DNA of 64,000 nt from Kutzneria chonburiensis. GTDB lineage: Bacteria > Actinomycetota > Actinomycetes > Mycobacteriales > Pseudonocardiaceae. The position numbers and the translations under genes are program-made. The stretch is taken from positions 9,125,501 to 9,189,500 of the forward strand of contig NZ_CP097263.1 in assembly GCF_028622115.1 (NCBI RefSeq), given 5' to 3'. Positions 42,258-51,404 of the stretch are shown here, piece by piece. Each line of letters starts with the position of its first letter. Within the stretch, counting starts at the first letter, position 1. A model generated the notes under the pieces. It worked only from the letters and a program-made list of their open reading frames with translations, was not told the origin of the DNA and searched no databases.

Positions 42258-45200
42258 GTGGCCGAGGATTTGCGGATCGAAGTGCTCGGCCCGCTGCGCG
42301 CGTGGCGCGGCGGTGAGGAGGTCAAGCTCGGCCCGGCGCGCCAGCGCGCGCTGTTCACGGCGCTGGTGTTCCGCAACGGCGACCGGATGTCCCGTGAGGA
42401 GCTGATCGAGGCCGTCTGGGGCGACGAGGCCCCGGCGACCGCCGGTGGCAGCGTCTTCACGTACATCTCGGGCCTGCGCCGCGTGCTGGAACCGGCGCGC
42501 TCCAACCGTTCCGTGAGCGCCACGCTGCCCTCCGACGGCACTTCGTACCGCCTCGTTCTCGGCGCCGACGCCGTGGACGCGACGGCGTTCGAGTCGCTGT
42601 CGCACCGCGCGGCGACCGCCCTCGGCGGCGGCGATCCCGAGACGGCCGTGAACCTCGTGAACGAGGCGCTGGCCATGTGGCGCGGCGAGCCGCTCAGCGG
42701 GCTGCCGGGCCCGTTCGCGGTGTCGTGCCGGCGAGGGCTGTTGGCTACCCGCTCCACGTTGCTGGAGACCAGGTCGGCGGCGCTGCTGGAGATGGGCCGC
42801 CACGCCGAGCTCGTGCCGGAGCTGACTGCGCTGGTCGGCCAGGACCCGCTGCACGAAGGGCTGCGCGGGCTGCTCATGATCGCGCTGTACCGCTGCGGCC
42901 GGCAGGCCGACGCGCTCGACCAGTACCAGCAGGCCCGGCAGCTGCTGGCCGACGACTTCCGTGCGCAGCCCGGGACCGAATTGTCGCGCATATATCAGGA
43001 GATCCTGGCCAACGCGCCGGCGCTGGACGGTCCGACCGAGCCTGAGCCGCCGGCCCCGCGGCCGGTGCGGCCGCGGGCGCGGGCCCGCGTGCTCGTCGGC
43101 CGGGAGACCGAGGCCGTGCAGCTCTCCGCGGCGGTGTCCGAGCTGGTCGCCGGGCAGGGCCGCGCGGTGTGGATCGACGGCGAGCCCGGCATCGGCAAGT
43201 CCGAGCTGATCGCCGCCGGCCTGCACGACCTCGACACCGCGCCGGTCGAGGTCTGCTGGGCCTGCGGTGACGAGTTGGCGCAGCGTTTTCCGTTGCGCGC
43301 CATGCTCGAATGCCTGTCCGTCGACGTCGACTCGGCCGACCCGCGTCGAGCGCACGCGGCCGAGCTGATCGCCAAGGCCTCGACCAGCCCGACCCTGCTC
43401 GGCGGGGCCAGCAGCGGCCTTGTCGCCGTGGACATCCTCGTCGACCTGGTGCACGAGCTGTGCGCCGAGCGGCCGGTCGCGATCGTCATCGATGACATGC
43501 AGTGGGTCGACGAGCCGAGCATGCTGGTCTGGAACCGCCTGGCCCGCGCCACCGCACGGCAGCCGCTGCTGCTCGTCAGCACCTGCCGGCCCGCGCCGAA
43601 GACGGTGGCGCTGGAGAGCATGCGCGACACCGTGAGCCGCTACGGCGGCACCATGATGCGACTGCCGCCGCTGTCCGACCACGCCGTCAACCGGCTGATG
43701 GCCGGCATCGTCGGCGCGGCCCCCGGGCCCGGCCTGCGGCGTATGGCCAACCGCGCCGCCGGCAACCCGCTCTACGTGCAGGAGCTGGTCGACGCCCTGG
43801 TCCGTGACAACGCCGTGCACGTCTCCGCCGGTACCGCCGACGCCGGCACCTCGACCGACGCCGTCACGCCGGTCTCGCTCGTGTCGGCGCTGGAACACCG
43901 CCTCGGGGTGCTGTCACCGGCCGCCGTGGACCTGTTGCAGCACGCTGCGTTGCTGGGGATCGACTTCGGCATCGACGACCTGGCCACTGTGCTGATGCGG
44001 CCGGTGGGCGAGCTCACCGCGGCGGTCGACGAGTCGATCGCCGCCGGCGTGCTGTTCCGTGGCGGGCGGCGGATCGCGTTCCGGCACCCGCTGATCCACC
44101 AGGTGCTGTACGAGCGCATCGCGCACTCCGTGCGCGCCGCGATGCACCGGCAGGCGGCCGAGCAGCTGGACCGCGCCGGGGCGTCGGTCGACACCGTGGC
44201 CCGGCAGCTCGCCGCCGCGCCGCTGGCCGTGGACGGCTGGACGGTCGGCTGGGTCTTCGCGTACGGGCGTCAGGTCGCCGCGCAGGCGCCGGAGATCGGC
44301 GTCGATCTGCTGCGACGGGTCGTCGCGGGGGCCGTGCCGTCCGATCCGCGGCTGCAAGGCGTCACCGTGGACCTGGCCCGTGTGTCGTACTGGCTGGGGG
44401 AGTCGCCGGAAGACGAGGCGCGCGCGGTGTTGACCGCCACGCGCGATCCGGAGCTGGCGGGGGAGATGTACTGGATCCTCGGCTGCGCGCTGTATCGCCG
44501 TGGGCTGGCCAAGGAGGGCGTGGACGTCCTGCGGTCGGCCGTGGAGGGCACGGACGCGTCCGACGTGTGGCGGGCGCGCTGTCAGGCGCTGCTGGCCGGA
44601 CGGCTGGGGATGGGGCTCGGTGAGCTCGACGCCGGCCAGGCCGTCGCGTGGGAGGCCGTGCGCCGGGCCGAGGTCGTCGGTGACCCGTTCGCCCGGGCGT
44701 ACGCGCTGGAGATGCTGTGGCTGTTCCGGAGCATCGAGCGCGACCACGCCGAGGCGCTGCGTCTGGTCGACGAGGCGCGGCGGGTGATCGAGGAAGCCGA
44801 GCCCGACACGGAGCTCGCGCACCTCGAGCTCAGCCTGCTCGACAACCGCGTGTTCAGCCTACAGAACCTCGACCGGCTGGCCGAGGCCGACGACACGTTA
44901 CGGGCGGCCGAGGAGCTCATGCGCCGCGACCGGCTGCCCACGGGGCTCCCCGTGGCGACTGCGGTCAACCACTTCTGGACCGGTCGCTGGGGCGAGGCCA
45001 TGCGCACGCTCGCCGCCGTCGTGGACGCCCGCGGTCTGGACATGGCGTTCCACGGGCTGCGGGAGAGCGGCCCCATGGTGTTGCTGCTGCACGGTGTCGC
45101 CGCGTTGATCGCCGTGCTGCGTGACGAGGGCGACGTGGTCACCGCACACCTCGCCGCGGCCGACGAGCTGCCGCTGCTGACCTCCGCGGACCGGGAGAAC

Positions 45201-45704
45201 TGCGACTTCCTCATCATGGCCGAGGCGCTCGCCGCCGAACGCGACGGTGAGCACGACGCCGCGCTCATCGCCCTCACGCACGTGCTCGACGAGCGGTACG
45301 CGCCGATGATGCTGCGGCACCAGTGGTTGCCCGACGCCGTGCGCATCGCCTTGCAGGCCGGCAAGCAGCACATCGCCCGTCGGGCACTGGAGGTCTGCGA
45401 GATGGAGGCGCGGCGGGAGACCGTGCCCGCGCGTGCCACGGTGGCCGCCTCACGCTGCCGTGCGCTCATCGACCGCGACCCCACCGCCGCGTTGGCTGCC
45501 GCCGAGCACTACGAGGGCGTGGGGCGCACCGTCGAGGCCGCCCTGGCTCTGGAGGACGCCGCCGTGCTGTTGGCCGAGGCCGGACTGCGTGAGGACGCCC
45601 TGGACACCCATGGCCGCGCCGTCCGGCAGTTCACCGCGCTCGGCGCGTCGTGGGGCGTACGGCGCGCGACCGCCCGTCTGATCGCCGCCGGTGTGTCCCC
45701 TTAG
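42258..45704 (+). CDS. SARP-type regulator with STAND ATPase, TTA codon present
   Basis: This 1148-aa protein is similar in order to its upstream neighbour but lacks the C-terminal LuxR head. It has a winged helix (LRIEVLGPLRAWRGGEEV) at residues 4-95 and a BTAD at about 105-250. The STAND ATPase has P-loop DGEPGIGKSELIAAGL near 307-320 and AIVIDDMQWVDEPS as Walker B. A long helical region follows to the end. The GTG at 42258 follows GGGGAAGGGGCACC. Codon 881 (44898-44900) is TTA, the rare leucine codon whose tRNA (bldA) is developmentally controlled in streptomycetes; the same may hold here. Its stop overlaps the end of the convergent glycosyltransferase gene by 4 bases. Confidence 0.88.
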   Translation: MAEDLRIEVLGPLRAWRGGEEVKLGPARQRALFTALVFRNGDRMSREELIEAVWGDEAPATAGGSVFTYISGLRRVLEPARSNRSVSATLPSDGTSYRLVLGADAVDATAFESLSHRAATALGGGDPETAVNLVNEALAMWRGEPLSGLPGPFAVSCRRGLLATRSTLLETRSAALLEMGRHAELVPELTALVGQDPLHEGLRGLLMIALYRCGRQADALDQYQQARQLLADDFRAQPGTELSRIYQEILANAPALDGPTEPEPPAPRPVRPRARARVLVGRETEAVQLSAAVSELVAGQGRAVWIDGEPGIGKSELIAAGLHDLDTAPVEVCWACGDELAQRFPLRAMLECLSVDVDSADPRRAHAAELIAKASTSPTLLGGASSGLVAVDILVDLVHELCAERPVAIVIDDMQWVDEPSMLVWNRLARATARQPLLLVSTCRPAPKTVALESMRDTVSRYGGTMMRLPPLSDHAVNRLMAGIVGAAPGPGLRRMANRAAGNPLYVQELVDALVRDNAVHVSAGTADAGTSTDAVTPVSLVSALEHRLGVLSPAAVDLLQHAALLGIDFGIDDLATVLMRPVGELTAAVDESIAAGVLFRGGRRIAFRHPLIHQVLYERIAHSVRAAMHRQAAEQLDRAGASVDTVARQLAAAPLAVDGWTVGWVFAYGRQVAAQAPEIGVDLLRRVVAGAVPSDPRLQGVTVDLARVSYWLGESPEDEARAVLTATRDPELAGEMYWILGCALYRRGLAKEGVDVLRSAVEGTDASDVWRARCQALLAGRLGMGLGELDAGQAVAWEAVRRAEVVGDPFARAYALEMLWLFRSIERDHAEALRLVDEARRVIEEAEPDTELAHLELSLLDNRVFSLQNLDRLAEADDTLRAAEELMRRDRLPTGLPVATAVNHFWTGRWGEAMRTLAAVVDARGLDMAFHGLRESGPMVLLLHGVAALIAVLRDEGDVVTAHLAAADELPLLTSADRENCDFLIMAEALAAERDGEHDAALIALTHVLDERYAPMMLRHQWLPDAVRIALQAGKQHIARRALEVCEMEARRETVPARATVAASRCRALIDRDPTAALAAAEHYEGVGRTVEAALALEDAAVLLAEAGLREDALDTHGRAVRQFTALGASWGVRRATARLIAAGVSP

Positions 45705-46759
45705 CGGATGTAGAGGGCGGCGATGGAGGTGCCGTCCGACCGCATGCGCGCGGCGAGCGCGCGGGCCCGCGCCGTCACGTCCGGCGTGAGGGCGTGGTCG
45801 ATCGCGTCGGTCAGCGACTCGGGGTCGGCTACGCCGATCCCGAGTCGCTGCACGCGCTGCGCGAAGTAGAACTGGTCGTCGGTACGGGGAACCACCACCT
45901 GCGGCACGCCCGCGCGCGCCGCCGTGGTCGTGGTGCCGGGCTCGCCGTGGTGCACCACCACCGCCATGCGGGAGAACAGCGCCTGGCGGTTGCCGTTGTC
46001 GACCGTGTTCGCCCCGTCGACCGGCGGCGTGATCACCCTGCGGTTCTTCGGCGGTGTCGCGCCGTTGAGTCCGATGTAGACCGGCGGCTCGCCCGCCGCT
46101 AGGAATTCCCTTGTCTCGGGCGGAAGTGGCCGTCGGTCCGGCAGCACCCAGGCACCCGTCTGCCGGACGTCCAAGCCCGCTCCCGGCCAGGGCGCCAGCA
46201 CCGGATCCGCCGCCAGCAGCGGACGGTCGGTCAGCACGTGGCGTGTGATGTCGTCCACCGGCCGCAGGCCCAGCTCGGCCCGGAGCTCGTTCAACGCCTT
46301 GCGCCACACCGTGTTCCGTTGCTCGGCCGCCCGCTGCCACCACGCTTGGTTCTCGCCCGGCTCTTGCCGGCCCTGCGGCGCGTGATGCCGTGACGGCAGG
46401 CTGATCGGGCTCCTCGCCACGTGCAGATACCTCGCCCCGTGGCTCTCCGCCACCGTGCGCGCCGCCACCTGCCCTTGGTTAGCCGCCACGATCGCGTCGC
46501 AGCCCTTCGCCGCTTCCTCCAGCGCCGTGAACTGCTCTGCCAGCAGCGTTGGGACCAGGTCTTCCATCGGCCAGCAGGCTCCGTCGCGCGGCTCTCGGCT
46601 GATCGCGGTGAACCCCAGTCCGTGCTCCGCCGCCAGGCCGTGGAAGTCCGGCGGGGCGCACACCCTCACCTGCCGGCCCATGCCCCTCAGCCGCACCCCG
46701 AGCGCCAGCAGCGGCTGCACCTCGCCACGACCTCCAATCGTGGACAGCAACACTCGCAT
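45701..46759 (-). CDS. GT1-like glycosyltransferase, internally shortened
   Basis: This 352-aa protein starts MRVLLSTIGGRGEVQPLLAL, like the macrolide/glycopeptide glycosyltransferases (GtfA type, usually 390-410 aa). The N-terminal acceptor domain looks normal. In the C-terminal nucleotide-sugar domain about 25-30 residues are missing between PPVYIGLNGATPP and the NRQALFSRMAVVVHHG segment. The donor-binding motif HHGGAGT has become HHGEPGTTTTAARAGVPQVV. The enzyme may therefore be inactive or have changed donor use. It lies downstream of the FAD oxidase on the same strand and could be left over from a natural-product cluster. Confidence 0.75.
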   Translation of the reverse strand: MRVLLSTIGGRGEVQPLLALGVRLRGMGRQVRVCAPPDFHGLAAEHGLGFTAISREPRDGACWPMEDLVPTLLAEQFTALEEAAKGCDAIVAANQGQVAARTVAESHGARYLHVARSPISLPSRHHAPQGRQEPGENQAWWQRAAEQRNTVWRKALNELRAELGLRPVDDITRHVLTDRPLLAADPVLAPWPGAGLDVRQTGAWVLPDRRPLPPETREFLAAGEPPVYIGLNGATPPKNRRVITPPVDGANTVDNGNRQALFSRMAVVVHHGEPGTTTTAARAGVPQVVVPRTDDQFYFAQRVQRLGIGVADPESLTDAIDHALTPDVTARARALAARMRSDGTSIAALYIR

Positions 46760-46913
46760 CCCGGCACTCCCCGGCGGTCCGTCGGTCGAGGGCTCGCCTT
46801 CCCCGCGCACCCTCCCACCCTTGTGCGGCCCAGATGCACTTCGCGACCGCCGTTCGCCGCACACCAGGGGTTTCCCTCACGGACCGGACGCCCAGCCCTG
46901 CCGCTGCCCCAGC

Positions 46914-48311
46914 TCAGACGGCCGGCGCCACGTTGTGGTTGATCCGGAACATGTTCGTCGGGTCGTAGCTCTTCTTCACGGCCGCGAGGCGCGCGTAGCG
47001 CTCGGGGCCGTAGACCGCGGCGGCGTCGCCGGCCTCCTCGGGGGCGAGGTTGTTCACCAGCCGACGGTCGCCCTGCCAAGGGGCCATGCCGTCGAGCAGC
47101 GCGGCGATGGACTTCCGGAGCCGGGCCTGCTCGGGCCGCGGACCGACCTCGACGCCCAACAGGCTGTACGGCAGGCCCCGGGTCGCGACGGCGTTGGGCA
47201 CGGCGGGTTCGCGGTCCCACGCCCCGCCGAGGGCGCGCAGCTCGGCGATCCACATGGTGGTGTCGGATTCGGGGCCGACGAGCTGGATCAGCTTGTCCTG
47301 CGCGCTTTCCGGGAACTCCCGCAGCATGATTCCCCGTTCGTAATAGGGCAGCGGCTCGGTCGGCTCGTCGTGGATCGACGCGACCTCGGTGTACGGCATG
47401 TCCCGCACGGTGTCCATGATTGTCGGCGCTATCGCCCGCAGTGGCGCGATCATCCGCTCGCCGTCGGCGGCGGTGCCGTTGTAGGCGAACCGCAACGTCA
47501 CGGAGAAGATGCCGCGCAACGGTTCCGGGAGTTCGGGAAGCGGCGGCAGGCGCAGGGCGGCGAACGACGAGATCATGGTCTCCGGGATGTCCGGGAGCCA
47601 GGCGGTCCACGCCCGCAGCACGTCGGCCATCCGTTCGCCGGGAAAATAGAGTCCGCCGCCGTAGATGCGTGACACCGGGAACACGCTGAATTCCAGCGCG
47701 GTCACCACGCCGAAATTGCCTTTGCCGCCGCGGAGTGCCCAGAACAGCTCGGGTTCGGACCCGGCGTCGACATGCCGAAGTCGGCCGTCCGCGGTCACCA
47801 CGTCGAGCGAGCGCACGTGGTCGGCGGCATAACCGTGGGATCGGCCGAGGGTCGGGCTGAGGCCGCCGCCGAGGGTGTAGCCGGAGACGCCGACCGTGGG
47901 GTTCGAGCCGTTCAGCGGGGCCAGGCCGTCCTTGGCCGCGGCAGCGATGACCTCGGACCACAGCGCGCCGGCGCCGACCCGGGCCGTCCGTCGCTCCACG
48001 TCGATGATCACGTCGTTCAGCCGGTGCGTGGCGATCACGACGGCGTCGCGGGCCGGATCGACCATCTGGTGGCCCGTGGTCTTCACCAGGACCGGGCGGC
48101 CGCGCGCCGCCGCGAAGGCGACCGCCGCCTGGACGTCCGCCGCGTTCTCCGCCACCACGATCAACGCCGGCGCCAGCTCGTGGTTCAGGTTGAAGACGGT
48201 GCGTTCCTCGTCGTATCCGGCCGTGCCGGGCAGGAGCACAGAACCGGCCACCGCGAGGGATTCGACGTCATCGGACAGCAACGGCGGCAGTGAAGAATTA
48301 TGAATGGTCAT
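46914..48311 (-). CDS. berberine-bridge-type FAD-linked oxidase
   Basis: This 465-aa protein has an FAD-binding PCMH domain in the first 200 residues. VKTTGHQMVDP carries the His for covalent FAD attachment, and GVSGYTLGGGLSP is in the place of the usual second attachment site, without its Cys. The substrate domain follows and the C-terminal BBE motif (YGPERYARLAAVKKSYDPTN, then FRINHNV) is complete. Such enzymes oxidise sugars, tetracyclines, alkaloids or other secondary metabolites with O2. No signal peptide is visible. It probably sits in one unit with the downstream glycosyltransferase, 154 bases away. Confidence 0.88.
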   Translation of the reverse strand: MTIHNSSLPPLLSDDVESLAVAGSVLLPGTAGYDEERTVFNLNHELAPALIVVAENAADVQAAVAFAAARGRPVLVKTTGHQMVDPARDAVVIATHRLNDVIIDVERRTARVGAGALWSEVIAAAAKDGLAPLNGSNPTVGVSGYTLGGGLSPTLGRSHGYAADHVRSLDVVTADGRLRHVDAGSEPELFWALRGGKGNFGVVTALEFSVFPVSRIYGGGLYFPGERMADVLRAWTAWLPDIPETMISSFAALRLPPLPELPEPLRGIFSVTLRFAYNGTAADGERMIAPLRAIAPTIMDTVRDMPYTEVASIHDEPTEPLPYYERGIMLREFPESAQDKLIQLVGPESDTTMWIAELRALGGAWDREPAVPNAVATRGLPYSLLGVEVGPRPEQARLRKSIAALLDGMAPWQGDRRLVNNLAPEEAGDAAAVYGPERYARLAAVKKSYDPTNMFRINHNVAPAV

Positions 48312-48558
48312 GGCGACACGATATGTGCCGATTCTTTGAATCGGCTTTTGGTGTAGTCATGCCTGCCTGAACGCCTGTCGGCCGGGTTTGGCACGTCGCA
48401 AAAAGTGGGGTCGATGGCGGGATTTGAGGTTGACGTTCCCGGATTTCGTGCTAACCGTGATGGTCCGTGCAGCGGCAGCTGCCCAATTGGACGCCCTGTG
48501 TTGTCCGGCGTTTCTGACCGGCCTACCGTAACTGTTGGAGCGTGATACGGCGCCCCTC
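48312..48558. other. intergenic region upstream of the FAD oxidase
   Basis: About 250 bases of lower GC than the surroundings and without a supported gene. They should contain the promoter of the oxidase, read leftward, and end at the hairpin at 48559-48595. Confidence 0.4.
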
Positions 48559-48595
48559 GAGGGTGGTTCCGATCCCCCAAATCGGAACCACCCTC
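48559..48595. terminator. hairpin terminator of the DUF3626 operon
   Basis: GAGGGTGGTTCCGAT (48559-48573) and its perfect complement (48581-48595) form a 15-bp stem with a 7-base loop. It begins 5 bases after the stop of the leftward DUF3626 gene. No T-run follows. Confidence 0.8.
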
Positions 48596-48600
48596 GCCAT

Positions 48601-49434
48601 TTATGCCCCCAGCTCCGGTGTGCCGAATCTGGCCACGTAGTGCCAGACCCGTTTGAGGGCCTGCTCGTCGTGGAGGCCGGTGCGCGACGCATCGCCGATG
48701 ATGCGGGGATCGAGGCGGCCATCGCGAGCCAGCGACACGCCGAGACGTACGAACTCGGGCCCGCGGTACTCAGGGTGCCGGCGCAGCTCGGCCGTGGGCA
48801 GGCTGAACCCGTCATGCCATTCGATGGGGCAACCCAGCCGTCGGGCCGCGGATTCGGTCGAGGTGCCCTCGTAGCACGGATCGAGGACCAGCGCTTCGAC
48901 ATCACGGCGGAGGTCGACCACACCGTGCACGTGGGCTTCGATGTAGTCGTCGAGCGGATCCTTGTCATCCGCCTCGGCCAGTGCGATCAGCGTCGACAGC
49001 GTCGATGCCACGCCGAAGTGTCGTGGCTCGAACACGCTGTCCGGGTAGCAGAACGTGGTGCCGGCCAGCGTGTGATCGGCCAGGCGGAGGTGGGCCGACC
49101 CGAAGCGCGATGAGCCGCCGACCCGGCGGCGACGAAAGTTGAGCGATCCGTACTTCGGCCGGTCCGTCGCCGGTCCGTCGTCGTACGTCCCGGCGAAGAT
49201 CCGGCTCTCCCACCGCCGGCGGTCGCCGCCGGGATGCGCGGTCAGGCCCCCGTTGCTGGTCCCGGTCTCGAACTGCGACCGGTAGACGCCGTCACGGGCC
49301 ATCAGCTCCAGGATCGGCAGGCCGGCCACGAGCCGATCGGGGTGAAAGTGCAGCGTCACCCGCAACGACGGATCCGCCGGCTCGCCCGTCGCGAGTGATG
49401 TGACGTGGGCGATGGCCCGGTCCGCTGTGCTCAG
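48601..49434 (-). CDS. DUF3626 domain protein, possible CTG start
   Basis: The body (VTLHFHPDRLVAGLPILELM, then DGVYRSQFETGTSNGG, then RPKYGSLNFRR, then RFGSAHLRLADHT) matches DUF3626, an uncharacterised family with conserved His, Glu and Arg residues. Family similarity extends upstream of the first TTG (49365) through STADRAIAHVTSLATGEPAD. In that stretch the only plausible initiator is a CTG at 49434, which overlaps the stop of the preceding gene (CTGA) and has ATGAGGACGA just upstream. A stop codon closes the frame immediately before. So either a rare CTG start is used or the gene has lost its proper start. Length is 277 aa from CTG. Confidence 0.75.
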   Translation of the reverse strand: MSTADRAIAHVTSLATGEPADPSLRVTLHFHPDRLVAGLPILELMARDGVYRSQFETGTSNGGLTAHPGGDRRRWESRIFAGTYDDGPATDRPKYGSLNFRRRRVGGSSRFGSAHLRLADHTLAGTTFCYPDSVFEPRHFGVASTLSTLIALAEADDKDPLDDYIEAHVHGVVDLRRDVEALVLDPCYEGTSTESAARRLGCPIEWHDGFSLPTAELRRHPEYRGPEFVRLGVSLARDGRLDPRIIGDASRTGLHDEQALKRVWHYVARFGTPELGA

Positions 49435-49847
49435 TCGTCCTCATCCTTGTCGGGCGAGTCGCCGAGCCTGGTGAACACGGCGAGGTAGTCGTCGCGGCAG
49501 TCAACGTTGTAGACGTCGACGCGGTAGAGCCCGCCGCCGGCCGGCACGGGAAACGGCCCAAACGCGGCGGCGTCGCCGTTGGCCACGACGATGCTGCCGG
49601 TCGGCAGGTCCAGTGTCCGCGTGCCGGTCGGCTCACCTGTCCCGGTGCCGTCGGTGGTGCAGGTGACGGTGACCTCGGCGTACTGAGCTGAACCGCGTAG
49701 GCACAGCTCGAGGCCATTGCCGGTGACCAGCGCCCCGGGCTCACCCTGCAGTGCCGAGTTGTCGAAGACGTCGACCTGGTCGCCGTACAGGCTGACAAGT
49801 CCCCGGGCGGCCGTTGTTCGCACGGTGGCGAACGGAGCGGATGCCAT
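49431..49847 (-). CDS. hypothetical 138-aa protein
   Basis: This is a soluble, probably beta-rich protein (ATVRTTAARGLVSLYGDQVD near the start, acidic end DSPDKDEDD). There is no signal peptide, membrane segment or recognised domain. It precedes the DUF3626 gene and overlaps its proposed CTG start by 4 bases, so the two are likely co-translated. The plus-strand reductase gene diverges 126 bases away. Confidence 0.7.
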   Translation of the reverse strand: MASAPFATVRTTAARGLVSLYGDQVDVFDNSALQGEPGALVTGNGLELCLRGSAQYAEVTVTCTTDGTGTGEPTGTRTLDLPTGSIVVANGDAAAFGPFPVPAGGGLYRVDVYNVDCRDDYLAVFTRLGDSPDKDEDD

Positions 49848-49894
49848 GCCGCCACCCTAGCGGCCCGCTGTGACAGCGGCTATCCGATATAGAC

Positions 49895-49957
49895 CTTTAC
49901 AGGCGGCGCGGCCGCGCCTAGAGTCGGTAATCGGAGTTCAGGGATAGACCATTACGG
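49895..49957. promoter_or_regulatory. candidate operator words upstream of the MDR reductase
   Basis: The words CTTTACA (49895-49901) and CCATTACGG (49949-49957) each sit in an ATAGACC context and recur in the promoter region between the CGNR regulator and the MFS gene (52510-52526). A 14-bp perfect palindrome (GGCGCGGCCGCGCC) lies between them. The pattern suggests a shared regulator, possibly the CGNR protein. Confidence 0.4.
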
Positions 49958-49973
49958 ACCTTGGGAGACAACG

Positions 49974-50957
49974 ATGGCTCAGCTGGTGCTGGCCGGGATC
50001 GGCGACTACGCGGCGAACGCCCGCCTGGACAAGGATCCCGACCTCGCGGTCGGCCCGGACGAGGTGCTGGTCCGGATGGAGGCGGCGCCGATCAACCCGG
50101 TGGACACGCTGTTCGCCAACGGCTGGTACCCGATCCAGCCGACGCTGCCGCAGCGGCTCGGCTCGGAGGGAGTCGGGCGGGTGACGGCGGCGGGCGCGGC
50201 AGTGCAGCGAGAACTGGTCGGCCGCCGAGTGGTGCTGCGCTCACCATATGGCGGCACGTGGGGCCACGAGATCGTGGTGCGCGCGGCGGACGTGGTCGTC
50301 GCGCCGGAAGGCGTCGACGCCAAGCAGCTGGCGATGTTGGTGATCAACCCGGCGACGGCGTACCTGATGCTGAAGCGTCACGCGGACCTTAAGCCGGGCG
50401 ACTGGGTCGGGCAGAACCTGGGCAACTCGGCAGTGGCGGCGAGCGTGGTGGCACTGAACAAGGCGGCCGGCGTGAAGACGCTGAGCGTGGTCCGCAGCGC
50501 GGCGGCCGCGGCGGCGGCACGTGAGCTGGGTGCCGATGCCGTGCTGATCGAGGGCGACGACCTCACGGCGCAGATCGCGGAAGTGTTGGGAGACAAGCGG
50601 TTGCGGCTGGTGCTGGACGGTGCCGCGACGGAGACCGTCGGTGTGCTGGCCGGGGCGCTGGAGAACGGCGGCGCGGTGCTCAGCTACTCGTCGGTAACCG
50701 GGACGGCGCCGGTGCTTCCCTTGGGCGACGTGGTGTTCCGGAACGTCTCGCACCACGGCGTGTGGGTCGGGGCGTGGCTGCTCAGCGCGTCCGCGGAGGA
50801 GGTCGAACAGGTGCTCGGCGAGCTGGCCGAACTGGTGCGCAGCGGCGCGATCGCGGTGCCGGTCGACTCCACGTTCCCACTCGACCAGTTCGCGGATGCC
50901 TTCGCCCGCAACGCTTCGCCGGAGCGTGTCGGCAAGGTGCTCTTCACCTTCGACTAA
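49974..50957 (+). CDS. MDR-family NADPH reductase (quinone/2-enoyl thioester reductase-like)
   Basis: This 327-aa protein is of normal length for zinc-free medium-chain dehydrogenases/reductases. Motifs are APINPVDTLFANGWYPIQPT, LGSEGVGRVTAAGA, then the Rossmann region QNLGNSAVAASVVALNKAAG. The pattern GTWGHEIVVRA and VINPATAYLMLKRHADLKPG is closest to mitochondrial-type 2-enoyl thioester reductases. The zinc-ligand cysteines are absent. It probably reduces an electrophilic double bond or quinone with NADPH. ATG at 49974 follows TTGGGAGACAACG. It is transcribed alone. Confidence 0.85.
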   Translation: MAQLVLAGIGDYAANARLDKDPDLAVGPDEVLVRMEAAPINPVDTLFANGWYPIQPTLPQRLGSEGVGRVTAAGAAVQRELVGRRVVLRSPYGGTWGHEIVVRAADVVVAPEGVDAKQLAMLVINPATAYLMLKRHADLKPGDWVGQNLGNSAVAASVVALNKAAGVKTLSVVRSAAAAAAARELGADAVLIEGDDLTAQIAEVLGDKRLRLVLDGAATETVGVLAGALENGGAVLSYSSVTGTAPVLPLGDVVFRNVSHHGVWVGAWLLSASAEEVEQVLGELAELVRSGAIAVPVDSTFPLDQFADAFARNASPERVGKVLFTFD

Positions 50958-51067
50958 TTTTTTTCGACGGAGTGAGACGACCGGTCATTTTCAAGCGCCG
51001 GGTGGCCCGAATGGGGTCGCCCGGCGCAGGCCGGGCCGCCGGGAAACCCACCGGCCTGCCGAGAGTG

Positions 51068-51360
51068 GCGTCCGGAACCCCGCCGCCGGGGTCGGAACTC
51101 CGGCCCCGGAAGTCGGAGTCCGGAATCCCGCCGGCCCGGAAGTCGGCGGCCGGAACTCCGGTCCCGAGGGTCGGCGTCCGGAACTCTGGCCCGGGGTCGG
51201 CGTCCGGAACTCGGCTCCCGGGGTCGGCGCACGGAACTCCAGCCCCGGGTGCTCGGAGTCCGGAACCCCGCCGCCGGGGTCGGAACTCCGGCCCCGGAAG
51301 TCGGAGCCCGGAACCCGCGGGGGCCCCGGAAGTCAGCGCCCGGAACCCCGCCGGCCCGTC
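51068..51360. repeat. GC-rich degenerate tandem repeat, about 27-bp unit
   Basis: The region between the reductase and acetyltransferase genes (50958-51404, 447 bases) has no credible gene. From about 51068 to 51360 it consists of roughly eleven units of 20-29 bases with consensus close to TCGGCGTCCGGAACTCCGG followed by a CCCCGGGG-like run. Each carries a CCGGAA core. A 48-bp block (51071-51118) recurs exactly at 51259-51306, so part of the array duplicated recently. All frames read as Pro/Gly/Arg-rich low complexity. Its role is unknown. Confidence 0.8.
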
Positions 51361-51404
51361 GAAACGCGGTTGCCCGGCTGTCACCCCTCGGATAGTCATG
51401 CCTG

